DNA of 64,000 nt from Christensenella massiliensis (GTDB lineage Bacteria; Bacillota; Clostridia; Christensenellales; Christensenellaceae), in the NCBI GenBank assembly GCA_900155415.1, contig LT700187.1, positions 1,178,001 to 1,242,000 on the forward strand, written 5' to 3'. The position numbers and the translations under genes are program-made. The number at the start of each line of letters is the position of its first letter. Within the stretch, counting starts at the first letter, position 1. Of the stretch, positions 24,797 to 31,390 are shown piece by piece. The notes beneath the pieces are model-generated. The model made no database searches. It saw nothing but the letters and a program-made list of their open reading frames with translations, and was not told the origin of the DNA.

Positions 24797-25198
24797 ATGG
24801 AGGATAAACAGGTGATCAAAGTAGTAGCTGGGGTGCTCGAACGAAATGGGAAGATTTTGGTGTGCCGCCGCAGAAATCAGGACGGAAGTCCCGGAAAGTG
24901 GGAATTTCCGGGCGGAAAGCAGGAACCGGGGGAAACGGAAGAGGAGTGCCTTGTGCGCGAGCTGCGCGAGGAGCTATGTCTTGCGGTACGGCCGGGCGAA
25001 GAAATAGGACGCGTGCGGCATGATTACAAGGAATTTTCCGTAGAGGTCGTTTTCCGGCATGCGGCGGCAGAAAACGGAAATATGGAGCTTATGGTGCATG
25101 CGGAGGCGGTGTGGGCGGAGAAAAAGAGCCTCCCGGACTATGATTTTCTGGAAGCGGATATAGAATTTGTAAAACGATTGGCGGAGGGAGCGTTATGA
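24797..25198 (+). CDS. Nudix hydrolase, MutT-like
   Basis: A 133-aa (d)NTP pyrophosphohydrolase of the 8-oxo-dGTP diphosphatase type. The Nudix box is complete: 'GGKQEPGETEEECLVRELREEL'-like, here with G-x5-E-x7-REL-x-EE. 'KVVAGVLERNGKILVCRRRN' begins the fold. I start at 24797 because the family begins here; the ribosome site is weak and an upstream ATG at 24767 is in frame. The stop overlaps the ATG of the following gene by four bases, showing coupling. Confidence 0.88.
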   Translation: MEDKQVIKVVAGVLERNGKILVCRRRNQDGSPGKWEFPGGKQEPGETEEECLVRELREELCLAVRPGEEIGRVRHDYKEFSVEVVFRHAAAENGNMELMVHAEAVWAEKKSLPDYDFLEADIEFVKRLAEGAL

Positions 25199-26364
25199 AA
25201 TATGATTTTGAGACCTGCACGGACAAACGGAAGAGCGGCTCTGTGAAATGGCGGGCCATGCTGAAAAAATATCCGGATATCCCGGACGGCATCGTGCCGC
25301 TCTCCGTTGCGGATATGGAATTCAGGACCGCGCCGGAAATTGTGGAGGGGCTTCAGGAATATCTTGAAAACAACGCACTCGGCTATACCGAAGCGACGGA
25401 TTCCTATTACGCCGCGGTACAGGGTTGGATGAAGCAGCGTCATCATTGGAACGTGGAGCGCAGCTGGATCGTGACTACGCCGGGGATCGTGCTCGCGCTC
25501 GGCCTTGCGGTGCGGGCTTTCACGCAGCCGGGAGACGGCGTGATCGTCATGACGCCTGTTTATTATCCTTTTTTTCTTGTGGCGGAGCAGCAGGGGCGCA
25601 GGATCGCCGAGAATGTGCTGCTGAACCGGGGCGGAAGATATGAGATCGATTTTGAAGACCTCGAGAACAAGGCGAAAGACCCGGGCAATAAGCTTCTTCT
25701 TCTGTGCAGCCCGCATAACCCGGTGGGACGGGTGTGGACGCGTGAGGAGCTGAGGCGCGTCGGGGATATCTGCAAAAAACACGGTGTGCTCGTCGTAGCG
25801 GACGAGATCCATAATGACCTTGTTCTGCCGGGCCATGCGCATACCGTGTTCCTGCAGGCGGGCGATTTTGCGGATAACGCCATAATATGCACCGCGCCAA
25901 GCAAAACGTTCAGCCTTGCGGGTATGCAGGATTCCAATATCATCATTCCGGATAGGGAACTGCGTGAAGCATTCGTGCGGGAGAAGCGGCAAAACGGGCT
26001 TCTGGAGCTCAGCGCGCTTGCTTACCGCGCGTGCGAGCTTGCCTATACGCGCTGCGGCGGCTGGCTGGATGCACTCTTGCAGGTGCTCGACCGAAACCGG
26101 CAGCTGACGGAGAAATTTGCCGAACGTTTTTTACCGAAAGCGGTAGTATCCCCGCTGGAGGGAACCTATCTGATGTGGCTCGATCTGCGCGGCTATGGAT
26201 ATACGCCGCAGGAGCTTGAGAGGAGAATGGTAAAAGCATACCTCTTTCTGGACGAGGGTTATATTTTCGGAAAGCCGGGCGAGGGCTTTGAACGGCTCAA
26301 CGTTGCCTGCCCGTCCGCTGTGCTGGAGGCTGCGCTTGCGCGGCTCGAAACGGCGCTCAATTAA
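25195..26364 (+). CDS. patB: MalY/PatB-family PLP enzyme, cystathionine beta-lyase type
   Basis: A 389-aa fold-type I PLP enzyme. The N-terminus 'VPLSVADMEFRTAPEI' and 'SPHNPVGRVWT', 'VVADEIHNDLVLPGHAHT' and the PLP lysine Lys237 in 'TAPSKTFSLAGMQDSNIIIP' are the classic landmarks of MalY/PatB C-S lyases, which split cystathionine to homocysteine, pyruvate and ammonia. Some relatives are transaminases, so the exact reaction is inferred. Last gene of the thpR-Nudix-patB unit. Confidence 0.9.
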   Translation: MKYDFETCTDKRKSGSVKWRAMLKKYPDIPDGIVPLSVADMEFRTAPEIVEGLQEYLENNALGYTEATDSYYAAVQGWMKQRHHWNVERSWIVTTPGIVLALGLAVRAFTQPGDGVIVMTPVYYPFFLVAEQQGRRIAENVLLNRGGRYEIDFEDLENKAKDPGNKLLLLCSPHNPVGRVWTREELRRVGDICKKHGVLVVADEIHNDLVLPGHAHTVFLQAGDFADNAIICTAPSKTFSLAGMQDSNIIIPDRELREAFVREKRQNGLLELSALAYRACELAYTRCGGWLDALLQVLDRNRQLTEKFAERFLPKAVVSPLEGTYLMWLDLRGYGYTPQELERRMVKAYLFLDEGYIFGKPGEGFERLNVACPSAVLEAALARLETALN

Positions 26365-26386
26365 CAAAATTTTTGTTTGAAGCCCC

Positions 26387-26415
26387 TTGATTTTGTTTAT
26401 TAGTTAGTATAAAAT
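26387..26415 (+). promoter_or_regulatory. Promoter of the 42-aa gene
   Basis: TTGATT (26387-26392) and TAAAAT (26410-26415) are 17 bases apart, directly after the patB stop. Confidence 0.6.
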
Positions 26416-26422
26416 AAAAGCC

Positions 26423-26455
26423 AATCAGCCACGGGCATTGGACTTGCGGCTGATT
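26423..26455 (+). terminator. Leader hairpin or terminator between patB and the 42-aa gene
   Basis: AATCAGCC (26423-26430) pairs with GGCTGATT (26448-26455), followed by TTT. It may end the patB operon, or act as a leader attenuator because the promoter at 26387-26415 lies just before it. Confidence 0.6.
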
Positions 26456-26486
26456 TTTCTAAATCTTAATAAAGGAAGTGATGGAT

Positions 26487-26615
26487 ATGAAAGACAGAAA
26501 AATATCTGCCGCCGTCACGGATTCCGATTTTCGCAAACTCATAGAGGGCAAGAATATCAGAAAAGCTGTGATGGTAAAAAATGGAAAAGTATTCAAATAT
26601 GGATACGATAAATAA
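26487..26615 (+). CDS. Small protein, 42 aa, unknown
   Basis: The start at 26487 has AAAGGAAG eight bases upstream; the product begins 'MKDRKISAAVTDSDFRKLIE' and ends 'VFKYGYDK'. It is basic and soluble with no known motif. A promoter and a leader hairpin precede it and a GC-rich hairpin (AAACCGCG and CGCGGTTT arms) follows its stop, so it looks like a real independent gene rather than chance. Function unknown. Confidence 0.6.
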   Translation: MKDRKISAAVTDSDFRKLIEGKNIRKAVMVKNGKVFKYGYDK

Positions 26616-26825
26616 ACCGCGCGCAGATTTCCTGCACGCGGTTTCCATTTGAAAGGGCGCATTTCTTAAAAGTTTCGAAAGAACTGTTTAAAAATTTACA
26701 AATATATTACGTATATATTAAAATAATGTAAACAAAAACCCGCGTGCCGGAAAATACGTGTTATGATAGAAGCACAGGAAAGCAGAAACAGCGGCAAGGG
26801 GAAAACAGTTGAAAGGAGAAACAGG

Positions 26826-27254
26826 ATGATAACAGGAAATGCTGATTTCAAACAGGAAGCAATGATGGTAAAAAAACAGAGCTATGGAACCGTTACTTTT
26901 GCCGGAGAGGTGCTTGCCACGATCGCGGGACTCGCGGCAGTTGATGTTCCCGGCGTTGCGGGAATGAGCGGCGGCTTTGTAGATGGGCTTACAGAACTGC
27001 TGGGACGAAAAAACCTTTCGAAAGGCATCAAAATAGAGCTTGGCGAAAAAGAGATCGCCGTAGACGCGGCGATTGTTGCGGAATACGGAAGATCGATCCC
27101 TGAGGTCGCTGAAACGATACGCAAAAATATCGTACAGTCCATTGAAAGCATGACAGGGCTCCGGGTACGGGAGGTCAATATTCGTGTGCAGGGGCTGAAG
27201 CTCGACGCACAGACGCAGGAAACACCGGTACCAATGCTCGCAGGCGCGAGGTAA
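26826..27254 (+). CDS. Asp23/Gls24 family envelope stress protein
   Basis: A 142-aa Asp23 protein: 'YGTVTFAGEVLATIAGLAAVDVPGVAGMSGGFVDGL', then 'GIKIELGEKEIAVDAAIVAEYGRSIPEVAETIRKN' and 'VREVNIRVQGL' cover the full domain. Proteins of this family are membrane-associated in Gram-positives through partners and are linked to alkaline or envelope stress. The start at 26826 follows GAAAGGAG. Single gene with a strong terminator. Confidence 0.92.
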   Translation: MITGNADFKQEAMMVKKQSYGTVTFAGEVLATIAGLAAVDVPGVAGMSGGFVDGLTELLGRKNLSKGIKIELGEKEIAVDAAIVAEYGRSIPEVAETIRKNIVQSIESMTGLRVREVNIRVQGLKLDAQTQETPVPMLAGAR

Positions 27255-27271
27255 AGGCCGTTTACATAGGA

Positions 27272-27310
27272 TAGGAAAAGCGCGGAGCCAACGGTTCCGC
27301 GCTTTTCCTA
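27272..27310 (+). terminator. Terminator of the Asp23 gene
   Basis: A perfect 15-bp stem (27272-27286 with 27296-27310) contains the AAAAGCGCGGA and TCCGCGCTTTT arms. Confidence 0.85.
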
Positions 27311-27345
27311 TTGGCCGCCTCTGCCGCAGCAGCCATAAAAAGGGA

Positions 27346-27374
27346 TTGACAGAATGAGAGGAGTATGTTATTTT
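27346..27374 (+). promoter_or_regulatory. Promoter of the DUF3793-flavodoxin operon
   Basis: TTGACA (27346-27351) and TATTTT (27369-27374), 17 bases apart, lie just before the first palindrome, so a bound repressor would cover the transcription start. Confidence 0.65.
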
Positions 27375-27381
27375 AGTATTG

Positions 27382-27397
27382 GTTAGCAATTGCTAAC
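27382..27397. promoter_or_regulatory. Candidate metal-repressor operator 1
   Basis: GTTAGCAATTGCTAAC is a perfect 16-bp palindrome in a longer imperfect one (27379-27400). It resembles DtxR/IdeR-type boxes built on TTAGGTTAG half sites. Assignment to a DtxR-like, iron- or manganese-responsive repressor is inference. Confidence 0.55.
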
Positions 27398-27437
27398 TAA
27401 TTGGTGCGCTGATGCGCGCATATTTTTTGGAAAATAG

Positions 27438-27451
27438 TTAGCATAAGCTAA
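27438..27451. promoter_or_regulatory. Candidate metal-repressor operator 2
   Basis: TTAGC-ATAA-GCTAA repeats the half site of operator 1 in front of the ribosome site of the DUF3793 gene. The two centres are about 55 bases apart. Confidence 0.5.
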
Positions 27452-27469
27452 TTTTGGAAAGGAACGGTC

Positions 27470-28033
27470 ATGACAGACGAAATGGAAATGACGGCCGCCT
27501 ATCACTGTGCACCGGCGCTCGCCGGAATCAAGCCGTCGAATCTGGTCTCTTTCTGTATGGAACGCCATCCGGATTTGGAAAAACGGCTTGCGGAATGGAA
27601 CGAGGGGCTTGCGCCGAGCGGGATTTGCTTTGAAAAACTATGCAGGTGTAAAAAGCGGATGCTTGTCCTTGTTTACCGCAAAAAAAAGATGGAAGAGCTG
27701 CTACGCGACCCAAAGCTGTCCGTAGAGCTTGGCAAAGCGGGTTACCCGGCCGGGCAGGACTGCGAAGCGGTCATCTCTCATTTGAAGCGCCGCATGAAAG
27801 GGCGGGAAGATTTTCCGCATGAAATAGGGATATTCCTTGGATATCCGCTGGAAGATGTGTATGGCTTTGTCCAAAACCAAGGAAAAGGCTATAAATTGAA
27901 CGGCTATTGGAAGGTATATTCGAATGAGGACAGGGCAAAGGAGCTTTTCCGGCGGTATACCCGGTGCCGGGAAGCGGTGTGTGCCCGTATGGGCATGGGA
28001 ATGTCGATCATGCGGCTGTTTGCAGTCGCTTAA
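27470..28033 (+). CDS. DUF3793 family protein
   Basis: A 187-aa protein of the DUF3793 family: 'HCAPALAGIKPSNLVSF', 'CRCKKRMLVLVYRKKKMEELL', 'PHEIGIFLGYPLEDVYGFVQNQGKGYKLNGYWKVYSN'. In Clostridia these genes commonly sit beside flavodoxins and iron-uptake genes. Function is not established; the Cys/His content (His12 and Cys13, Cys29, and two more in 'KLCRCKKR') might bind metal or heme. Two TTAGC/GCTAA palindromes upstream suggest metal-dependent repression. The flavodoxin gene follows after 22 bases. Confidence 0.85.
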   Translation: MTDEMEMTAAYHCAPALAGIKPSNLVSFCMERHPDLEKRLAEWNEGLAPSGICFEKLCRCKKRMLVLVYRKKKMEELLRDPKLSVELGKAGYPAGQDCEAVISHLKRRMKGREDFPHEIGIFLGYPLEDVYGFVQNQGKGYKLNGYWKVYSNEDRAKELFRRYTRCREAVCARMGMGMSIMRLFAVA

Positions 28034-28055
28034 AAATAGTTTAAAGGAGGAAAAC

Positions 28056-28487
28056 ATGGGAAAAAAGGCAGTCATTTATTGGAGTCTTACGGGTAATACG
28101 GAACAAATGGCAAATGCGGTATTCGAGGGTGCTGAGGAAGCGGGAGCGGACGTGGTGCTGTTGAAATTTTCAGAGACCAGCGCAGACGATGCGCTTGCCT
28201 TTGATGCAGTTGCGCTCGGCTGCCCGGCGATGGGAAACGAGGTGCTTGAGGAAGGCGATGTAGAACCGTTTTTCGCGGAAATGGAAAGCAAACTGAGCGG
28301 CAAAAAAATAGCGCTGTTCGGTTCCTACGACTGGGGCGACGGCGAATGGATGCGCGAATGGGAAAAGCGCGTCAGCGCCGCAGGCGGACAGCTCATCAGC
28401 GGAGAAGGCCTGATCGTGAACAACGAACCGGACGAATTCGCACTTGGAGAATGCAAAAAACTGGGACAGGCACTGGCAACCGCATAG
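28056..28487 (+). CDS. Flavodoxin
   Basis: A 143-aa FMN electron carrier that can replace ferredoxin when iron is short. The phosphate-binding loop is 'IYWSLTGNTEQMANA', the 60s loop 'CPAMGNEVLEEG' and the 90s loop 'GSYDWGDGEWMREW'. The ATG at 28056 follows AAAGGAGG. Being in one operon with DUF3793, behind metal-type operators, fits an iron-limitation role. Confidence 0.93.
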   Translation: MGKKAVIYWSLTGNTEQMANAVFEGAEEAGADVVLLKFSETSADDALAFDAVALGCPAMGNEVLEEGDVEPFFAEMESKLSGKKIALFGSYDWGDGEWMREWEKRVSAAGGQLISGEGLIVNNEPDEFALGECKKLGQALATA

Positions 28488-28510
28488 GTGCCCTCTATCA
28501 TAGGAGCATG

Positions 28511-28536
28511 AAAAAAGAGCCGAAGGGCTCTTTTTT
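28511..28536 (+). terminator. Terminator of the flavodoxin operon
   Basis: AAAAAAGAGCC and GGCTCTTTTTT arms with a GAAG-type loop. Confidence 0.85.
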
Positions 28537-28557
28537 CATGCCGCGCCGCGGCGGCGG

Positions 28558-29094
28558 TCATTTCCGGTCAAAATAGGGCGATTTTCCCTTTGCGGAAAGC
28601 GGGATAGCGAGGATCACGCGTACATCGCCTCCCATGATGCCGAGGGAAAGCGCCGCCCGGCCTGCAGAGAACATGACGCGGCTGTCTATCCGCGCATCGG
28701 CGGCGGCAGAGACAGCGGAACCGACCGCGATGCCAAGGTCGATATTGTCGTAAGCGCATACGCTTCCGTCCTGCGCGCACTCCGTACAGTTTTTTCGGTT
28801 GCAGTATCCGCAGCCCTCGTTCAGTCCGCGCTGCTGATAAGTCGTGCCGATCAAAACGACGGCATGGCTGCTGCGGACGTTGCCTGCATCCCGTATAAAA
28901 AACGGATAACCGAGGACCGGAGCCAGACGCTCCATTTCATCTGCGAGCGCATCCTTTTCCCCACCCGTCAAAACGCAGGTATGAATAAAGTCGACGCCCT
29001 TTGTTTTGGGCGCGGTCCGCGCGGCAGCGCATACAGATGCGGCGGCAGCCATAACTGCCTGCTGTTCCAATGATTCGGATTCTATTTTCATCAT
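28558..29094 (-). CDS. DUF2148 ferredoxin-domain protein
   Basis: A 178-aa protein with a cysteine cluster in 'GCGYCNRKNCTECA' and 'VCAYDN', matching DUF2148 (putative Fe-S-binding) proteins; the C-terminal half 'DLGIAVGSAVSAAADARIDSRVMFSAGRAALSLG' is the conserved core. It probably binds an iron-sulfur cluster. The start at 29094 (first of two ATGs) has GGGGGAAC upstream. It follows the MarR gene by nine bases on the same strand, so a three-gene unit (zinc ribbon, MarR, DUF2148) is likely. Confidence 0.85.
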   Translation of the reverse strand: MMKIESESLEQQAVMAAAASVCAAARTAPKTKGVDFIHTCVLTGGEKDALADEMERLAPVLGYPFFIRDAGNVRSSHAVVLIGTTYQQRGLNEGCGYCNRKNCTECAQDGSVCAYDNIDLGIAVGSAVSAAADARIDSRVMFSAGRAALSLGIMGGDVRVILAIPLSAKGKSPYFDRK

Positions 29095-29103
29095 TTGTTC
29101 CCC

Positions 29104-29514
29104 CTATAATGTTTCGAGCCTCGAAAGCGTTTTTAAAAATGCTTTCAGCCTTTTTTCCCCCAGCTGTTCCTTCAGACCGCGCTGCGCCCGCTTCCACAGT
29201 ATTTCTGCATGGACGAGCGTGTCCTTTCCTGCCTGTGTAAGCGAAAGGCGGCGGTCGCGTGAACCCTTTACCGCCGTATCCTCTACCAGTCCGGCAGTAA
29301 ACAGCGGCTTTAAATTGCGGGTGAGCGTACTGCGGTCAAGCCTCATATCCTCGGCAAGCCCGCTCGTGGACGCAGCATTCAGACGGGCAAGATGGGAAAG
29401 AAGGGAATACTGTCCCGCCGTGACACCGGCCGGGGAAAGCATGCGGCTGTAATAAGCAGTAAGCGTCCGGCTTGCATGCCGGAGTCGTGCGCAGACACAT
29501 TTTTCCTTAGCCAT
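29104..29514 (-). CDS. MarR-family transcriptional regulator
   Basis: A 136-aa winged-helix regulator: 'AGVTAGQYSLLSHLARLNAASTSGLAEDMRLDRSTLTRNLKPLFTAGLVE', then the wing 'DRRLSLTQAGKDTL'. Cysteines near the N-terminus ('KCVCARLRHAS') could permit redox sensing. It overlaps the upstream zinc-ribbon gene by eight bases and precedes DUF2148. It probably regulates this small operon; its ligand is unknown. Confidence 0.9.
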   Translation of the reverse strand: MAKEKCVCARLRHASRTLTAYYSRMLSPAGVTAGQYSLLSHLARLNAASTSGLAEDMRLDRSTLTRNLKPLFTAGLVEDTAVKGSRDRRLSLTQAGKDTLVHAEILWKRAQRGLKEQLGEKRLKAFLKTLSRLETL

Positions 29515-29710
29515 CCCGTTCCTCTCCGTTCAGAAAAGCGGACGTGAAATCCGGGTCGTTCTCCAGCGCGCGCAGCTGCTCGCGTGTGAGAACGCTGTTC
29601 GTGCCAAGGCATGCTGTGCACCGCGCCTTGCACGCGGGACAGATACAGCCAAGCGTCAAGTCTTCGGCGTGCACCATATAGGCGCCGCACTGTGCGCATT
29701 CGCATCTCAA
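29507..29710 (-). CDS. Small zinc-ribbon protein
   Basis: A 67-aa protein with 'CECAQCGAYM', 'GCICPACKARCTACLG', so eight cysteines that can bind two zinc ions or one cluster, followed by an acidic helix. The start is TTG at 29710 with GAGGTG upstream, which decides it over internal starts. The overlap with marR shows translational coupling. I do not know the family; a role as a metal-binding partner of the MarR or DUF2148 products is possible. Confidence 0.7.
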   Translation of the reverse strand: MRCECAQCGAYMVHAEDLTLGCICPACKARCTACLGTNSVLTREQLRALENDPDFTSAFLNGEERDG

Positions 29711-29773
29711 TCAGCCACACCTCTTTTCGTGTATATACATTATATTAACGGGAAAGCGGGAGTTTGTCAAAAT

Positions 29774-30421
29774 TCATACGACGATCACGCCGAGCAGCCG
29801 TGCAAGCTCCGCCGCCTGAACGGCGGAGACAACCGCGCCGCGCAGCTCACGCGGGGAAGCGATGATACCGGTGATATCGCTCGCGGTAAAGTCGATCTCT
29901 TTCAGTGGGGTCTGAAAGAAATTGACGCGCGCAAACCGCGCGCCGGCAAGCGAGAGGCCGGAGAGGGAGCACTCTTCGAAATCCGCATCCGCAAAAGAGG
30001 AATCCGCGACGCCAGCGTTTTTCCATTTGGAACGGCTGCAGTTTGCATAGCTGAAGTTCGAATCGGAAAAGAGAACATCACGCAAAAGACAGCCGCAAAG
30101 CCGGCAGCCCACGCCCTTGCAGGCGTGCAGCTCACAGCGGCTGAAATAGCCGTTTTCCAAAGAGCAGCCCGAAAAGTCGCAGCCGCGGAACAAGCAGTCC
30201 GAAAACGCGGCTTTCGCAAGCGTGCCGTCTGTAAACCGACAGCCTTCAAAGACACAATTTTGAAAAGAGCATTTGGAAAAATCAACGCCGGAAAAATCAG
30301 CTCCCTGAAACAGAAAGCCGCCGATATCCGTTTCCTCGCTTCGTGCCTGTGCGGCAAGCCCTTCAAGCTCTCCGGCATATTCCATGTGTTCCCGTGTAAG
30401 ACGGGGCTTTGATCGTTTCAT
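29774..30421 (-). CDS. Pentapeptide-repeat protein
   Basis: A 215-aa protein whose residues about 35-180 are A(D/N)LxX pentapeptide repeats ('GADFSGVDFSKCSFQNCVFE', 'CLFRGCDFSGCSLENGYFSR', and so on), forming a right-handed quadrilateral beta-helix. It is unusually rich in cysteine. Some such proteins mimic DNA and protect gyrase; most have no known role. The start at 30421 has AAGGAG. Stand-alone gene. Confidence 0.88.
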   Translation of the reverse strand: MKRSKPRLTREHMEYAGELEGLAAQARSEETDIGGFLFQGADFSGVDFSKCSFQNCVFEGCRFTDGTLAKAAFSDCLFRGCDFSGCSLENGYFSRCELHACKGVGCRLCGCLLRDVLFSDSNFSYANCSRSKWKNAGVADSSFADADFEECSLSGLSLAGARFARVNFFQTPLKEIDFTASDITGIIASPRELRGAVVSAVQAAELARLLGVIVV

Positions 30422-30657
30422 GATTTCTTCTCCTTGTAAGCCTTGAGCCTATCATAACATACAGGAACGACAAAAAAACGCATATCCCTGAATAATGTAT
30501 CGGAGAATATCGAAGGGGTCCTTGGCAATAGAGGAATGTGCGCCGTCAGGCTGCCCATACAGCGGTTTGATATGTGGCGCAGCAAATCCGAAAAATGTCC
30601 GGCCGCACAAGAACGGAAGCTCTGATGCGGCCGCACGCGTCGAAGCAATGCGCTTCT
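30422..30657. other. Intergenic region without recognisable gene
   Basis: About 236 bases; no ribosome site with a following gene, no clear hairpin or promoter seen. It should hold the promoter of the leftward pentapeptide gene. Confidence 0.4.
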
Positions 30658-30924
30658 TTAAGAATCGATTTCGTTCAGATCGATCAGCTTTGCCGTCACG
30701 CCCTCTACGGCGTTGAAATCAGCGAGCATCTGTTCGACCGTTTCCCGGTCTCCGCAGACCTGAAGCATGATCACGCCGTCGTCCGCGCAATAGCCGTCGC
30801 CCGTCTCATGCATACCGACGCGCATACGGATATTGCAGCCGTGAGCGGTGAGCGCTTCCTGAAGCCTTGCGGCGTTGGCGGCCCGGTGCCTGAGCCGGAT
30901 ACCAATGATATAATAACAAGACAT
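30658..30924 (-). CDS. Small ACT-like protein, possibly TM1266/hydrogenase-regulator-like
   Basis: An 88-aa protein with beta-alpha-beta-beta-alpha-beta rhythm: 'YYIIGIRLRHRAANAARLQEALTAHGCNIRMRVGMHE' then 'GVIMLQVCGDRETVEQMLADFNAVEGVTAKLIDL'. This is the layout of the ferredoxin-like ACT/NikR-C fold and of the TM1266 family annotated as iron-only hydrogenase system regulators. No hydrogenase gene is near, so I claim only the fold. The ribosome site AAAAGGAGG is strong. Two conserved cysteines and histidines might bind metal. Confidence 0.65.
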   Translation of the reverse strand: MSCYYIIGIRLRHRAANAARLQEALTAHGCNIRMRVGMHETGDGYCADDGVIMLQVCGDRETVEQMLADFNAVEGVTAKLIDLNEIDS

Positions 30925-30981
30925 GACAATTCCTCCTTTTATGTTGTGAAAACTGAAGTATCGATATCAGTATAGCATGCA

Positions 30982-31257
30982 TCAGCCTATATTCGCAAAC
31001 ATTCCGGCGATCCCGCCAATGCATGCCATAAGGGAGACCATCCGCAGGATACTGACGGCGAGAACGATAAGGCCGATGGCAAACGCTGCGAAAGAGACGG
31101 CCGTGCGCTGCCCTGTACGGGCTATGATACCGAGTACAAAGCCTGCGGCGCCTGCGGCAAAGCCGATGAAAGGCCCGGCAAGATAAGAGAGCGGAAATCC
31201 CAGCAGAAAGCCGGCGGCAAAACCGCCAAGGCTGACGAGGATGGAAACGATAGCCAT
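30982..31257 (-). CDS. Small membrane protein, DUF4190-like
   Basis: A 91-aa protein, nearly all hydrophobic, with glycine-rich segments ('GGFAAGFLLGFPLSYLAGPF', 'GFAAGAAGFVLGIIARTG', 'AVSFAAFAIGLIVLAVSIL'). Probably three membrane passes. AAGGAG precedes the ATG. No function known. It resembles the protein of 16273-16545 only in general type. Confidence 0.7.
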   Translation of the reverse strand: MAIVSILVSLGGFAAGFLLGFPLSYLAGPFIGFAAGAAGFVLGIIARTGQRTAVSFAAFAIGLIVLAVSILRMVSLMACIGGIAGMFANIG

Positions 31258-31325
31258 AAATAGATTCTCCTTATTTTGGATATCTTATTAGATACCCGAA
31301 AAAACTGTGCGTAAGCAGGAAATCG

Positions 31326-31355
31326 TTGTTGTGCGCCCCGGTAAGGTGATATACT
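31326..31355 (+). promoter_or_regulatory. Promoter of the CoA-transferase gene
   Basis: TTGTTG (31326-31331) and TATACT (31350-31355) with an 18-base spacer, 36 bases before the start codon. Confidence 0.6.
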
Positions 31356-31390
31356 GGTCCTGAACGATACAGAAAGTGGAGGAAACGGCT

